A stretch of 64,000 nt of DNA from Dawidia cretensis (GTDB lineage Bacteria > Bacteroidota > Bacteroidia > Cytophagales > Cyclobacteriaceae): the NCBI RefSeq assembly GCF_018598175.1, contig NZ_JAHESE010000017.1, forward strand, positions 1 to 64,000, read 5' to 3'. The number at the start of each line of letters is the position of its first letter. Positions within the stretch are counted from its first letter, which is position 1. Below the pieces are notes generated by a model, which did no database searches, was not told the DNA's origin, and worked only from the letters and a program-made list of their open reading frames with translations. A program made the position numbers and the translations under genes. Below, in pieces: positions 50,699 through 59,002 of the stretch.

Positions 50699-51960
50699 AA
50701 CTGTTCGATAGCACTAACCTCTATTACATTCTATTCGCAGTCCTCACCTATATCATCGTAGGACTGGCGTTCTACCTGGTTGTCGAGCACGTCATCTACC
50801 AGGAGGTAGAAGATCGCCTCACCGTCGAACGCCGCGACTTCGAAAACTTTATACAGACCCACGGCATGTGGGACGAAAGCTGCTACTTCGTCGAAAACAA
50901 GATCGAGCTCGACACGGCCGGCAACCTGCCCGCAACCTATGCCGTATTCAAAGACACCCTATTGTACAATCGCTATAGCAACGAATACGTACCCTTTCGC
51001 GAACACAGCTTCATCAGCACCATTGGCAAGACACAGTACAAAGTCAGCATCCGCAAGTCATTGATCGAATCGATCAAATTGCTACAGTCCATCACCGGCA
51101 CCATGCTGATTGTACTCAGCATTGGCCTGCTGCTCCTGTTTTTATTCCAACGGCGTATCGCCCGCACCATCTGGGAACCCTTCTACGCCACGCTGGCGTC
51201 TGCGAAAGCCTTCGACCTGAACGAGGGCCGTGGCCTGGCACTACGCAAAGAAAAGATCTTTGAGTTCAACGAGCTCAATTCGGTCTTGCGTAAAATGACG
51301 GATAAGATCGCCCGGGACTACATGAGCTTAAAAGAATTTACCGAAAACGCCGCGCACGAAATTCAAACCCCGCTGGCGCTGATTAACAGCCGCGTCGAAG
51401 AGCTCATTCAACAAAGCAACTTTACCGACGAGCAAATGCGCTGGATCCAAAATATCCACGAATCGTCTATACGCTTATCGCGCCTGCACCAGGCATTACT
51501 GTTGCTTTCCAAAATCGACAACGGCCAATTCTTCGAACACACCGCCATCGACTTCCACAAGCGTATTACAACCAAGCTCCAGGAACTCGAAGAATTCATC
51601 GCCCACAAGTCACTGACCGTAACGGTCACCCCACAGGCATCTTTCGAGGTGGAGATGAACCCAGCCCTCGCCGACATCCTCGTCACCAACCTCCTTACCA
51701 ACGCCATTCGCCACAACCTACCCAACGGTCGCATCGACATCACTATTACAGCCACCACCGTCGCCGTCGCGAACACCGGTGCGCCTCTCACCACCGACCC
51801 CGACCGCCTCTTCGAACGCTTCAAAAAACAACGGCAAAGTTCCGCCTCCCTCGGACTGGGCCTCGCCATCGTCAAAAAGATCTGCGACAACTACCCGCTC
51901 GATATCCACTATCACTACGACAACAGTCTCCACACGCTCACCCTACATAAAACAACGTGA
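50695..51960 (+). CDS. Sensor histidine kinase
   Basis: A 421-residue membrane kinase, starting with GTG inside the regulator's stop codon. Two membrane helices (about 8-30 and 137-160) bracket a ~105-residue periplasmic sensor. HisKA has the phosphorylated His in ENAAHEIQTPLALINSRVEEL. The catalytic domain has an N-box (LLTNAIRHNLPNG), and the G2 box SASLGLGLAIVKKICDNY; it lacks the DTG-type G1 box in its usual form (ANTGAPL instead). The sensor is not of a family I recognise. The likely output is the adjacent efflux pump. Confidence 0.9.
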   Translation: MKLFDSTNLYYILFAVLTYIIVGLAFYLVVEHVIYQEVEDRLTVERRDFENFIQTHGMWDESCYFVENKIELDTAGNLPATYAVFKDTLLYNRYSNEYVPFREHSFISTIGKTQYKVSIRKSLIESIKLLQSITGTMLIVLSIGLLLLFLFQRRIARTIWEPFYATLASAKAFDLNEGRGLALRKEKIFEFNELNSVLRKMTDKIARDYMSLKEFTENAAHEIQTPLALINSRVEELIQQSNFTDEQMRWIQNIHESSIRLSRLHQALLLLSKIDNGQFFEHTAIDFHKRITTKLQELEEFIAHKSLTVTVTPQASFEVEMNPALADILVTNLLTNAIRHNLPNGRIDITITATTVAVANTGAPLTTDPDRLFERFKKQRQSSASLGLGLAIVKKICDNYPLDIHYHYDNSLHTLTLHKTT

Positions 51961-51971
51961 GTGTGAGCGCA

Positions 51972-52006
51972 AAAAAAACCGCCTGGGGTGCGCAGGCGGT
52001 TTTTTT
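51972..52006. terminator. Strong bidirectional terminator
   Basis: Stem of 14 bp (seven A plus CCGCCTG, paired with CAGGCGG plus seven T), loop of 7 nt, between the kinase and the convergent epimerase gene. Confidence 0.95.
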
Positions 52007-52029
52007 CGCTACGTTATAACAAACTAAAA

Positions 52030-53100
52030 TTATATCTTCTCCACGCCCAGTCCCGGCTTTTCCGAGCAATACATATACCCGTCTTTCAAAATAAACCCAC
52101 CCTTCACCACATCACGCGCCAAATCCAGGCTTCCATCCAGATCAATATACTTCGTATTCGAGCAAGCATAGGCCGCGTGCAGCGCCGCTGTAATGCTTAC
52201 AATGCTTTCATCGTTACATCCCCAGAACAAATCGACATCTTCATGCAGCGCAATGTCCGCAATCTTCAACGCCTGGCTGATCCCGCCACACTTCATCAAC
52301 TTGATATTAAAGATCGCCGCCGCCTTCGGAGGCTTGATAAGCTCCAACGCGTCCGCCGGTGTAATCAACGACTCATCGGCCGCAATTACATTCCGCACTT
52401 CCTTCGGCAGGCCTTTCATTTCATTGATATCGTGCGCCGGTAGTGGTTGCTCGATCAGCTCGATATTCAAATCATACGCCCGACCATAAAACTCGATCGT
52501 CTGCGCCACCGTATACCCCTGGTTCGCATCAATACGAATGACGATACTCGCCCCAAATTTCTCCCGCAGCTTCATCACCCGCTCGACATCCTCATCGAGG
52601 TCTTTGCCCAGCTTTACCTTCAGCACTTTAAAGCCGCGCTGAATATAGTCTTCCGCCTCTTTCAGAGTCTCCTCCACATTCTTAATCCCAATCGTATTGG
52701 ACGTTTGCAACTTCTTGATCTTCTGTCCCAGGAACTTCACCAGGGGAATTTCCAGGTGCTTCGTAAAAGTATCGTACAGCGCAATGTCGAGTGCCGCCCG
52801 TGCAGAAGGATTTGCCGGAAACTTCTTCCAGATCTCAAAAGTCAGCTGGTTGATCTCGCGAATGTCGCGGCCGATCAGAAATTCCAGGTTCTTTTCTTCC
52901 AACGCTTCCAGGCACTGGTCGAGGGTTTCGCCTACCACGTACTCGCTGGGGTTTCCTGCGCCGATGCCCGTCGTGCCGTTGTCGAGCGTGATCTCTACAA
53001 AAGCATTGCGTACTTCGTCAACAGTTTTAAACGCGATGGTGTAGGGCTTGGTGTTGCCCAGGTCGACGCTCCATACGCGAATGTCTTTTATTTTGGCCAT
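52030..53100 (-). CDS. Enolase-superfamily dipeptide/amino-acid epimerase
   Basis: A 356-residue member of the muconate-lactonising subgroup, most similar to L-Ala-D/L-Glu epimerases. The active-site lysines appear in FKVLKVKLG (KxK) and FNIKLMKCGG; the metal ligands are Asp in IRIDANQGY, Glu in IELIEQPL and Asp in VIAADESL; a DLDG motif (YIDLDGSLDL) lies near the C-terminus as in dipeptide epimerases. The family takes part in recycling of murein peptides. The neighbouring DUF1611 gene suggests an alternative role: in described D-glutamate degradation pairs (DgcN/DgcA), the DUF1611 enzyme acetylates D-Glu and the enolase-type partner racemises the N-acetyl product. Sequence alone does not decide. 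Confidence 0.9.
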   Translation of the reverse strand: MAKIKDIRVWSVDLGNTKPYTIAFKTVDEVRNAFVEITLDNGTTGIGAGNPSEYVVGETLDQCLEALEEKNLEFLIGRDIREINQLTFEIWKKFPANPSARAALDIALYDTFTKHLEIPLVKFLGQKIKKLQTSNTIGIKNVEETLKEAEDYIQRGFKVLKVKLGKDLDEDVERVMKLREKFGASIVIRIDANQGYTVAQTIEFYGRAYDLNIELIEQPLPAHDINEMKGLPKEVRNVIAADESLITPADALELIKPPKAAAIFNIKLMKCGGISQALKIADIALHEDVDLFWGCNDESIVSITAALHAAYACSNTKYIDLDGSLDLARDVVKGGFILKDGYMYCSEKPGLGVEKI

Positions 53101-53142
53101 GTATATAAATAGGATAGTTAGATTCTATGGGAAATCGCGACG

Positions 53143-54219
53143 CTATACCTGCGCCACACTGTTTTTGATCATCGCCTCAAATAGCGGCACCAGGCTGTCG
53201 ACACCGTCTTCCAACGGCAGCACCACCGGTATATTCAACTTACGATTATACTGCTCCGCATAAACGCGTGCTTCGGGCTCGTCCATCTTCGCGGTATTGA
53301 TGGTCAGCGCCACGGTCGGGGCACCGTACAATTTAATCAGGGCGACCTCATCGGCAGGGTCGGCAATATAGGCGGGATAATACTCCATATCCTTGTATTG
53401 TTTTCGCGCCGGATTATGTTGCAACACCACACCGTCGGCTGCGGCCGATACGATCCACTCCGCACCGGCAGGGCCACTGGGGTTGCGCAGCGACGACTGC
53501 CCTTCAATAAAAATGATATCGGGCTTCGCCTCGTGGTAACAGGTCACCACGGCATGCTCCATTTCACCTGAGATAAAATCGTTCAGCGTCGAGTCGAATA
53601 CAAAACCATACCGGGCGCCCTGCATCCAACCGGTTTGCCCCGTATAGATCATCTCTGCCTTGTAGCCGGCCTTGCGCATAGCCTCCACCAGGAACCGGGT
53701 AGTGGTGCGCTTCCCCAGCGCACAGTCGGTGCCCAGCACGGCAATCTTCGGGCATTTCACCTCCACGATCTTTCCCGTCCAGAAATGCAGGTCCTTGAAT
53801 TTCTTAGGCTTGCGTACGTCGATGATCTCCAACCCCTTGTCCTGTGCGAGCGCGGCCAGCTCGGGAATGTCGGCCACGTACTCATGCAACCCGTTCACCA
53901 GGTTGTAGCCGTGCTCCAGTGCCTCGCGCAGCAACGCCCGCAGCGTATCGGGTATCACGCCACCCTTCGTGGCGACGCCCACCACGCAGTAGGTTGCCGC
54001 CACGGGCGACGTCTTCTGAAAGTCGTCCAGTGTGGCATACACCGGAATGTTGCGCGTGCGACCGTCGAGCACCTCGCCGGCATCAGCACCCGGGTGCTTT
54101 TGATCGATGACACCCACAATGTTAAAACGATCCGTGCCACGGATCAATCCATGCGCGGTCTTCGCGCTACCGGTGTCCAGGAAGCCTCCGGTCAGTACAA
54201 TCGCATTACTTTTAACCAT
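53143..54219 (-). CDS. DUF1611 family protein, P-loop; probable partner of the adjacent epimerase
   Basis: A 358-residue protein with a Rossmann-like N-terminal half (NAIVLTGGFLDTGSAKTAHGLIRG, FNIVGVIDQKHPGADAGEVL) and a P-loop domain beginning near residue 160 (IAVLGTDCALGKRTTTRFLVEAM), with IIFIEGQSSLRNP as Walker-B-like segment. It is of normal length for DUF1611. In other bacteria this family is the D-glutamate N-acetyltransferase partner (DgcN) of a racemase of the enolase superfamily. The gene lies 42 nt upstream of exactly such a gene, same strand. I infer a joint D-amino-acid or murein-peptide pathway. Confidence 0.88.
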   Translation of the reverse strand: MVKSNAIVLTGGFLDTGSAKTAHGLIRGTDRFNIVGVIDQKHPGADAGEVLDGRTRNIPVYATLDDFQKTSPVAATYCVVGVATKGGVIPDTLRALLREALEHGYNLVNGLHEYVADIPELAALAQDKGLEIIDVRKPKKFKDLHFWTGKIVEVKCPKIAVLGTDCALGKRTTTRFLVEAMRKAGYKAEMIYTGQTGWMQGARYGFVFDSTLNDFISGEMEHAVVTCYHEAKPDIIFIEGQSSLRNPSGPAGAEWIVSAAADGVVLQHNPARKQYKDMEYYPAYIADPADEVALIKLYGAPTVALTINTAKMDEPEARVYAEQYNRKLNIPVVLPLEDGVDSLVPLFEAMIKNSVAQV

Positions 54220-54294
54220 AATATGTGCTATCTGAGGGGTGGGAAGTTCGTTTAATAAAGCGATTTTTCAAAAAGAGGTTAGCTGCCACGCTGC

Positions 54295-55557
54295 TTATTG
54301 TTCTCTGTCGTTGTAATAAAATCTAAACCCTGAAAACTCGGGCATCACATTCTTCTCCCGTTCCTCACTTTCATACCGGTAAAGGGCCTCTCCCAACCGC
54401 TTCAGAAAGGGGAAACCTAACGTTTCATAGTCATACTTGCCGTCGTTATAAATGCCGTCGGTATTGGTGTTGATCACCGCGCTCACCATAAACTCCACGC
54501 CGGTGTCGAAGTTTACAATGTAGGCGTTGTCGATAAGATAGCCGTAGGCATCGCCCACCTTATTAAAGATCCGAATGCCGCGCGGTATCGGTTCACGTCC
54601 GCCACCAAACATCAAAAACTTGCAGTAGGCATCATAGTACGTTGTATCCGTTGCATAGGGCGGGGCGTATGTCTCCGTCGGCAACTGCGACATATACTCC
54701 AGCACACGTGCACGGTCCTCTTCTGAAATCGAAAAGCGCCGCGCGGGCGGTACTATTTCCGGAAAAAGAATGGCCCGCAGCATGGCATGCTGTTCCGTTA
54801 AGGGGAAAAAATTCTTATAGGTAAAATCAAAGGGTTGCTGAATGAGCGAATCATTCCTTATAAATCCCGTTCCGCGAAACACTTTTTCCGGCACCTCGAT
54901 CAACGGCTCGTTCACCAACATGGGCTGCTGGTATACCACCCGTCCCTGCTTTTCAAAGCGCACCGCCTCCGTGCGTGCATTCTCATCACGGCTCAACGGC
55001 CGCTCCAGTCGATGTAGAATACGCACCTGCCGATACCCCAGCTGATGCAGCCGTTCGTTCATCGCCTTTTGCCCCACGAACTCGTACAACCTGTTATACG
55101 CATCGTTGTCGCTGACAACCAGGATCTTCTTTATATAGTGTTCCACCGACGGCAGCCCACTGCGCGCCGTACTGTCGCGCACAACCGGCAGCTGCCCGGC
55201 GTAGACACTATCGTGGAACATGGGAGTATACACATCCAGACTGTCGATGTTCAGCGCACGCAACTTTTCCAGGGCCAGCATAACGGCCGGCAACTTGACG
55301 GTAGACGCCGGATAGAAATAACGCGTGGAATCTACGTTGTGATAAAATGTGCGGAAGGTAGGGTGGTTCGCCGTGTCGCGGTCGATCATGGTATAGATGA
55401 TCTGCACCTCCAACGAATCGGCACGTGCAAGCACCGCCGCCAGCGCCGGGTCACGGGCCAAAAGATTTTTCAGAAAGTCAGCATCCTCCCGCAAAGGCTG
55501 CTGGCGGCAAGCCCAAAAAACAACCAGCAGGACAAGAGCCATATGCAGTTTTTTCAT
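54295..55557 (-). CDS. Class A beta-lactamase-fold serine hydrolase lipoprotein
   Basis: A 420-residue lipoprotein. ATG 55557 gives a signal peptide with lipobox VFWAC. The serine-hydrolase motifs are SxxK (YPASTVKLPAV, Ser and Lys near residue 107), SDN (VVSDNDAYNRLYEFVG) and, in place of KTG, KVG in IFNKVGDAYGYL. A Glu-based omega loop is not obvious, so it is probably not a genuine antibiotic-hydrolysing lactamase but a DD-peptidase- or esterase-like enzyme of the periplasm or outer membrane. The N-terminal extension of ~60 residues is typical for the Bacteroidota group. It lies 76 nt upstream of the DUF1611 gene and may be co-transcribed with it. Confidence 0.87.
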   Translation of the reverse strand: MKKLHMALVLLVVFWACRQQPLREDADFLKNLLARDPALAAVLARADSLEVQIIYTMIDRDTANHPTFRTFYHNVDSTRYFYPASTVKLPAVMLALEKLRALNIDSLDVYTPMFHDSVYAGQLPVVRDSTARSGLPSVEHYIKKILVVSDNDAYNRLYEFVGQKAMNERLHQLGYRQVRILHRLERPLSRDENARTEAVRFEKQGRVVYQQPMLVNEPLIEVPEKVFRGTGFIRNDSLIQQPFDFTYKNFFPLTEQHAMLRAILFPEIVPPARRFSISEEDRARVLEYMSQLPTETYAPPYATDTTYYDAYCKFLMFGGGREPIPRGIRIFNKVGDAYGYLIDNAYIVNFDTGVEFMVSAVINTNTDGIYNDGKYDYETLGFPFLKRLGEALYRYESEEREKNVMPEFSGFRFYYNDREQ

Positions 55558-55600
55558 AACAACCGGGTACTGATCCCCTAAAATACCGCTTGCGGGCAAC

Positions 55601-55629
55601 TTGGCTGGCCTGAAATTTGACTAAATTTG
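55601..55629 (+). promoter_or_regulatory. Predicted promoter of the small exported protein
   Basis: TTG at 55601-55603 and TAAATTTG at 55622-55629, 18-nt spacer. The -7 matches TAnnTTTG. The leader is about 100 nt to ATG 55740. Confidence 0.5.
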
Positions 55630-55739
55630 GTTACGCCTCCTTGTAGCGGTACAAACGGCCGGTATACGCTTTATCCGGCCGCCGGACTACAAGAGGATTG
55701 CCCAATTTCCACATGGACGCTAAAACCAACATTCGCTCT

Positions 55740-56186
55740 ATGAAGCTTGCGATCGTATTTTGCCTTGCCTGCCTGTGCGGCCTGGCCTCCACCGTTCCCA
55801 TCCAGGCGCAGTCCCTGATCGGCAAATGGCAACTGGTAAAACAAACCAGCTGCCTGGACGATGACGACGACCTCGCCGTAGACGAGCTGGGCATGCAGGA
55901 AGTCGTCGACGACATGAAAAGCCGCGCCGGCTCCTCCGCCCAGGTGCTGCAACTCAAAGACAACAATTCCGGCGAAGAAAACACCCGCATCATCAGCCGC
56001 AAAAAGACCTATAACTCGCGCTCATTCCTGTATAAATACGACGGCACCTCCCTGCACTTCCTCGACAAGAAATCCCGCACCATCATCGAAAGCTTCACCG
56101 TCGAAAAGCTCGAAGGCGACTCGCTGATTATTTCAAATGTCTCCAGAGCTTGCGAGACTAAGGTTTTTGTGCGGATAAAACCGTAA
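55740..56186 (+). CDS. Small exported lipocalin-like protein
   Basis: A 148-residue protein; ATG 55740 gives a signal peptide ending at ...PIQAQ, while starts at 55698 or 55713 add residues before it. The mature part begins SLIGKWQLVKQTSCLDDDDDLA, where GKW near the N-terminus is the lipocalin-like hallmark, and continues with short strands (FLYKYDGTSLHFLDKK, LEGDSLIISNVS). Two Cys residues (in QTSCLD and SRACET) could form a disulfide that links the first and last strands. Similar proteins are widespread in Bacteroidota without known function. It is divergent from the serine hydrolase and monocistronic. Confidence 0.7.
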   Translation: MKLAIVFCLACLCGLASTVPIQAQSLIGKWQLVKQTSCLDDDDDLAVDELGMQEVVDDMKSRAGSSAQVLQLKDNNSGEENTRIISRKKTYNSRSFLYKYDGTSLHFLDKKSRTIIESFTVEKLEGDSLIISNVSRACETKVFVRIKP

Positions 56187-56190
56187 TAAG

Positions 56191-56280
56191 CGATTTATCA
56201 AATCGGCTATAAATTGCCGATTCCCGACTTTTACCCCCTAAATACACAGGAAAATAATCAAACCGGCACTATAATGCCGA
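56191..56280. repeat. Twin stem-loops and competing hairpin between the lipocalin-like gene and rlmN
   Basis: AATCGGC-N8-GCCGATT (56201-56222) and CGGCA-CTATAA-TGCCG (56263-56278) are similar palindromes about 60 bp apart. A third hairpin, CGATTT-ATC-AAATCG (56191-56205), overlaps the first, so the two cannot form together. No T-run follows, so ordinary termination is doubtful. The rest of 56187-56431 holds the rlmN promoter and nothing else recognised. Confidence 0.5.
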
Positions 56281-56419
56281 TTACATTCAGGACGATTGCA
56301 TTTACATAACAGACGTTTTTGATAGCCGTCAGGATCTCCGGAAATGAAGGGATAACGTTCCAGCCCGCAGATTTTCTTTAAGTTCCCCCTCCCCCCGTGC
56401 ATCTCTGCAAATATCCCCT

Positions 56420-56427
56420 TACCTTTG
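56420..56427 (+). promoter_or_regulatory. -7 element of rlmN, implying a nearly leaderless mRNA
   Basis: TACCTTTG matches TAnnTTTG exactly and ends 4 nt before the ATG at 56432, so transcription would start at or next to the first codon. The -33 box is weak (GTG at 56397-56399). Confidence 0.5.
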
Positions 56428-56431
56428 CAAA

Positions 56432-57478
56432 ATGGTTGAAACAGAGTCCCGGCGAGACATTCGAAAACTGAAGGCGGAAGAGCTGAAGGAATTCTTCGTG
56501 CAGCACGGCGAAAAGGCTTTCCGTGCCCAGCAGGTCTATGAATGGCTGTGGAACAAGTCTGCCAAAAGCTTTGACCAGATGACCAACCTGTCCGTCCCCC
56601 TGCGCGACATGCTCAAATCGCACTTCGTGATCAACCACATCAAGGTAGACCACATGCAGCGCAGCAGCGACGGCACCATCAAAAACGCCGTCACCCTGCA
56701 CGACGGCATGGTGGTGGAGTCCGTTCTCATCCCCGCCGAAAAGCGCATCACCGCCTGCGTCTCCTCACAGGTAGGCTGCAGCCTGGCCTGTAAGTTCTGC
56801 GCCACCGCGCGCCTGAAACGCCAGCGCAACCTCAGCCCCGATGAGATCTACGACCAGGTAGTGGCCATCAAAGAACAATCCGAATTGTTCTACAACCGCC
56901 CCCTGACCAACATCGTGTTTATGGGCATGGGCGAGCCCCTGCTCAACTACGCCAACGTCATGTCCGCCATTGAAAAGATTACCTCGCAAAAGGGGCTTAA
57001 CATGGCGTCTAAACGTATTACCGTATCCACGGTGGGCCTGGCAAAGATGATCGTCAAGATGGCCGACGATGGCGTGAAGTTCAACCTGGCGGTATCGCTC
57101 CACGCCGCACTGGACAAAACCCGCTCGTCCATCATGCCCATCAACGACACCAACTCCCTCAGCGAGCTGGCCGAGTCGCTAAAATATTGGTACCACAAAA
57201 CCAAGCGAAAGGTGACCTACGAGTACGTGGTGTGGAAAGACATAAACGATAGCGAAGAGCACGCCCGTGCCTTGCTTAAGTTTGCACAGATCATTCCATC
57301 GAAAGTAAACCTGATCGAATACAACCCCATCGACGACGGCGAATTCCAACAAGCGTCCGAAGAGTCCATTCGCATGTACATGGACCTGCTCGAGCGCCAC
57401 GGCATTACCACGCGTGTACGCAAAAGCCGCGGCAAGGACATCGATGCTGCCTGTGGCCAGCTGGCCAATAAAAGCTAA
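56432..57478 (+). CDS. rlmN: Dual-specificity 23S rRNA/tRNA adenine-C2 methyltransferase
   Basis: A 348-residue radical-SAM enzyme that methylates A2503 of 23S rRNA and A37 of some tRNAs at C2. The N-terminal helical domain (residues 10-90) is followed by the 4Fe-4S site C-x3-C-x2-C in SQVGCSLACKFCATA, the SAM-binding NIVFMGMGEPLLNY, and VNLIEYNPIDD. The methylatable Cys is in DIDAACGQL near the C-terminus. Length and motifs are typical, and there is no Cfr-like feature. It is monocistronic with a -7 element adjacent to the start codon, and its stop is 9 nt from that of the convergent rhomboid gene. Confidence 0.95.
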   Translation: MVETESRRDIRKLKAEELKEFFVQHGEKAFRAQQVYEWLWNKSAKSFDQMTNLSVPLRDMLKSHFVINHIKVDHMQRSSDGTIKNAVTLHDGMVVESVLIPAEKRITACVSSQVGCSLACKFCATARLKRQRNLSPDEIYDQVVAIKEQSELFYNRPLTNIVFMGMGEPLLNYANVMSAIEKITSQKGLNMASKRITVSTVGLAKMIVKMADDGVKFNLAVSLHAALDKTRSSIMPINDTNSLSELAESLKYWYHKTKRKVTYEYVVWKDINDSEEHARALLKFAQIIPSKVNLIEYNPIDDGEFQQASEESIRMYMDLLERHGITTRVRKSRGKDIDAACGQLANKS

Positions 57479-57487
57479 TGGTATAGA

Positions 57488-58381
57488 TTATTTCTTGCTG
57501 GCGTTGAAGAGCTTCTCTTTCTCGTCCTTGGTCAGGCTTTCATACCCACCCGCGGAGATCTTGTCGAGAATAGCATCCAGCTCGGCTTGCGATAACGAAG
57601 ATGAAGGCTGTGGCGCCGTACGTCCCCGTGCCTCGGACCGGTTCTGCTCATTGCGATAGCTCACCTTCACCCGCGTCCGCGGCTTAAAGAGTCCTTTGAT
57701 CCAATCGAGTGTAGCGGTAATCCAGAAGCCCCAGTTAGAACCGGCCTGCAATTGCTTCATGTATATAAAACCCATCGCCGCGCCGCCTAAGTGCGCAATA
57801 TTTCCGCCGGCATTCGGACCGGTCGCGCTTAGGAAGGAAAGCACTACTAAAAATGCTGCGATATACTTGATTCGTACGGGACCAATCAGGAATAAAAAGA
57901 AAGTATAGTTCGGCAGCTGCGTGGCCGTGGCCACAATGATCGCATTGACTGCCGCCGAAGCGCCCACCATGGTGACGTTATTACGCTCGACAAAGAACGG
58001 TACAGTGTTATAGACCAGCAGGTATAGCGCCCCGCCGGCAATGGCGCCTAACACATAAACAGCAATAAGCTTATCACTACCGAGGTACTCGGAAAAGAGG
58101 CGGCCAAAATAATATAGCGCCAGCATGTTGAAGAAAATGTGCCCCAGGCCGCCGTGCATGAAAGCATACGTCAGAATGGTCCAGGGGCGGTGAATAAATT
58201 CCTGGATTGGCGACGGAATAGTAAACTGCAGGTGTACCCAGCTCAAGGCGCTGGAGAGTCCGGAAATATCACCCACCACCGACAAAATACCCAGCACAAC
58301 AAAAACGACCACATTGATGATGATCAGCTGGATCGTCGCATTGTTATACCGGCTGAATGCATTCTTAAATTCTTCGAGCAT
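57488..58381 (-). CDS. Rhomboid-family intramembrane serine protease
   Basis: A 297-residue membrane protein with six core helices and a ~75-residue cytoplasmic tail. The catalytic Ser is in the loop-helix MVGASAAVNAI (canonical GxSG has become GASA), and the catalytic His in NIAHLGGAAMG. Conserved helix 2 motif FMHGGLGHIFFNMLALYYFG is present. It would cleave membrane proteins near their transmembrane segments. The second rhomboid gene ends 9 nt upstream on the same strand, forming a tandem pair. The C-terminal tail contains Ser/Arg-rich segments and an AxxS-rich linker. Confidence 0.9.
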   Translation of the reverse strand: MLEEFKNAFSRYNNATIQLIIINVVVFVVLGILSVVGDISGLSSALSWVHLQFTIPSPIQEFIHRPWTILTYAFMHGGLGHIFFNMLALYYFGRLFSEYLGSDKLIAVYVLGAIAGGALYLLVYNTVPFFVERNNVTMVGASAAVNAIIVATATQLPNYTFFLFLIGPVRIKYIAAFLVVLSFLSATGPNAGGNIAHLGGAAMGFIYMKQLQAGSNWGFWITATLDWIKGLFKPRTRVKVSYRNEQNRSEARGRTAPQPSSSLSQAELDAILDKISAGGYESLTKDEKEKLFNASKK

Positions 58382-58390
58382 AGGTCAATA

Positions 58391-58972
58391 TCAAAAGTAG
58401 CTGCCACCCTGGCTCCGCCAGATGCGCAGCAGTATAAATGCAAAGATAATGCCCCCCAGGTGGGCAAAGTGTGCTACACCGGCACCGCTGAGTAAAAAGG
58501 TCATGCCACCCAACACCCACACCAGGTACTTGGCTTTGATCGGAATGGGTGGAAACAACAGCATCATCTCCATATTGGGAAACATCATACCAAAGGCCAT
58601 CAGCACACCGTATCCTGCACCCGAGGCACCCAGCATCTGCGACCCGGGGCCGTGCAGCACGAATGCTTCCATCAGCAAATGAAATACCCCCGCGCCGATA
58701 CCCGTCACCAGGTAAAAGATAAGGAACTTTTTCTGGCCCCAGAAATTCTCCAGAATCGGTCCGGTGGTGGCCAGCACCAGCATATTAAAGAAAATATGCA
58801 TAAAGCCGCCGTGGGCGAACATATACGTAAACAGCTGGTACGGCTTGAAGTATGGCGTCTGCACGCCATACAAGGACAATAGCTCGGTAAGCCCCTGTAC
58901 AAAGTTCTGCAGTACAAAAACGATCACATTGATGATGACAAGATTGCGTACAACCGGTGTTAATCTGAACAT
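58391..58972 (-). CDS. Second rhomboid-family serine protease
   Basis: A 193-residue compact rhomboid of six helices with little tail. The catalytic Ser is in MLGASGAGYGVLM (intact GASG), and the His in FAHLGGIIFAF; the H-x-x-x-N helix FAHGGFMHIFFNMLVL is present. It starts 30 nt after the mutL stop region on the same strand and ends 9 nt before the larger paralogue, so the two are co-transcribed. The pair is a common arrangement in Bacteroidota; substrates are unknown. Confidence 0.92.
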   Translation of the reverse strand: MFRLTPVVRNLVIINVIVFVLQNFVQGLTELLSLYGVQTPYFKPYQLFTYMFAHGGFMHIFFNMLVLATTGPILENFWGQKKFLIFYLVTGIGAGVFHLLMEAFVLHGPGSQMLGASGAGYGVLMAFGMMFPNMEMMLLFPPIPIKAKYLVWVLGGMTFLLSGAGVAHFAHLGGIIFAFILLRIWRSQGGSYF

Positions 58973-59002
58973 AGAGTGTGTTTTAGTCGCTACCTGTTAA
59001 GT

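Noticed and set aside
54295-55557. Antibiotic-resistance class A beta-lactamase
   Set aside because: SxxK and SDN are present but KTG is KVG and no omega-loop Glu is evident; more likely a cell-wall or ester hydrolase.
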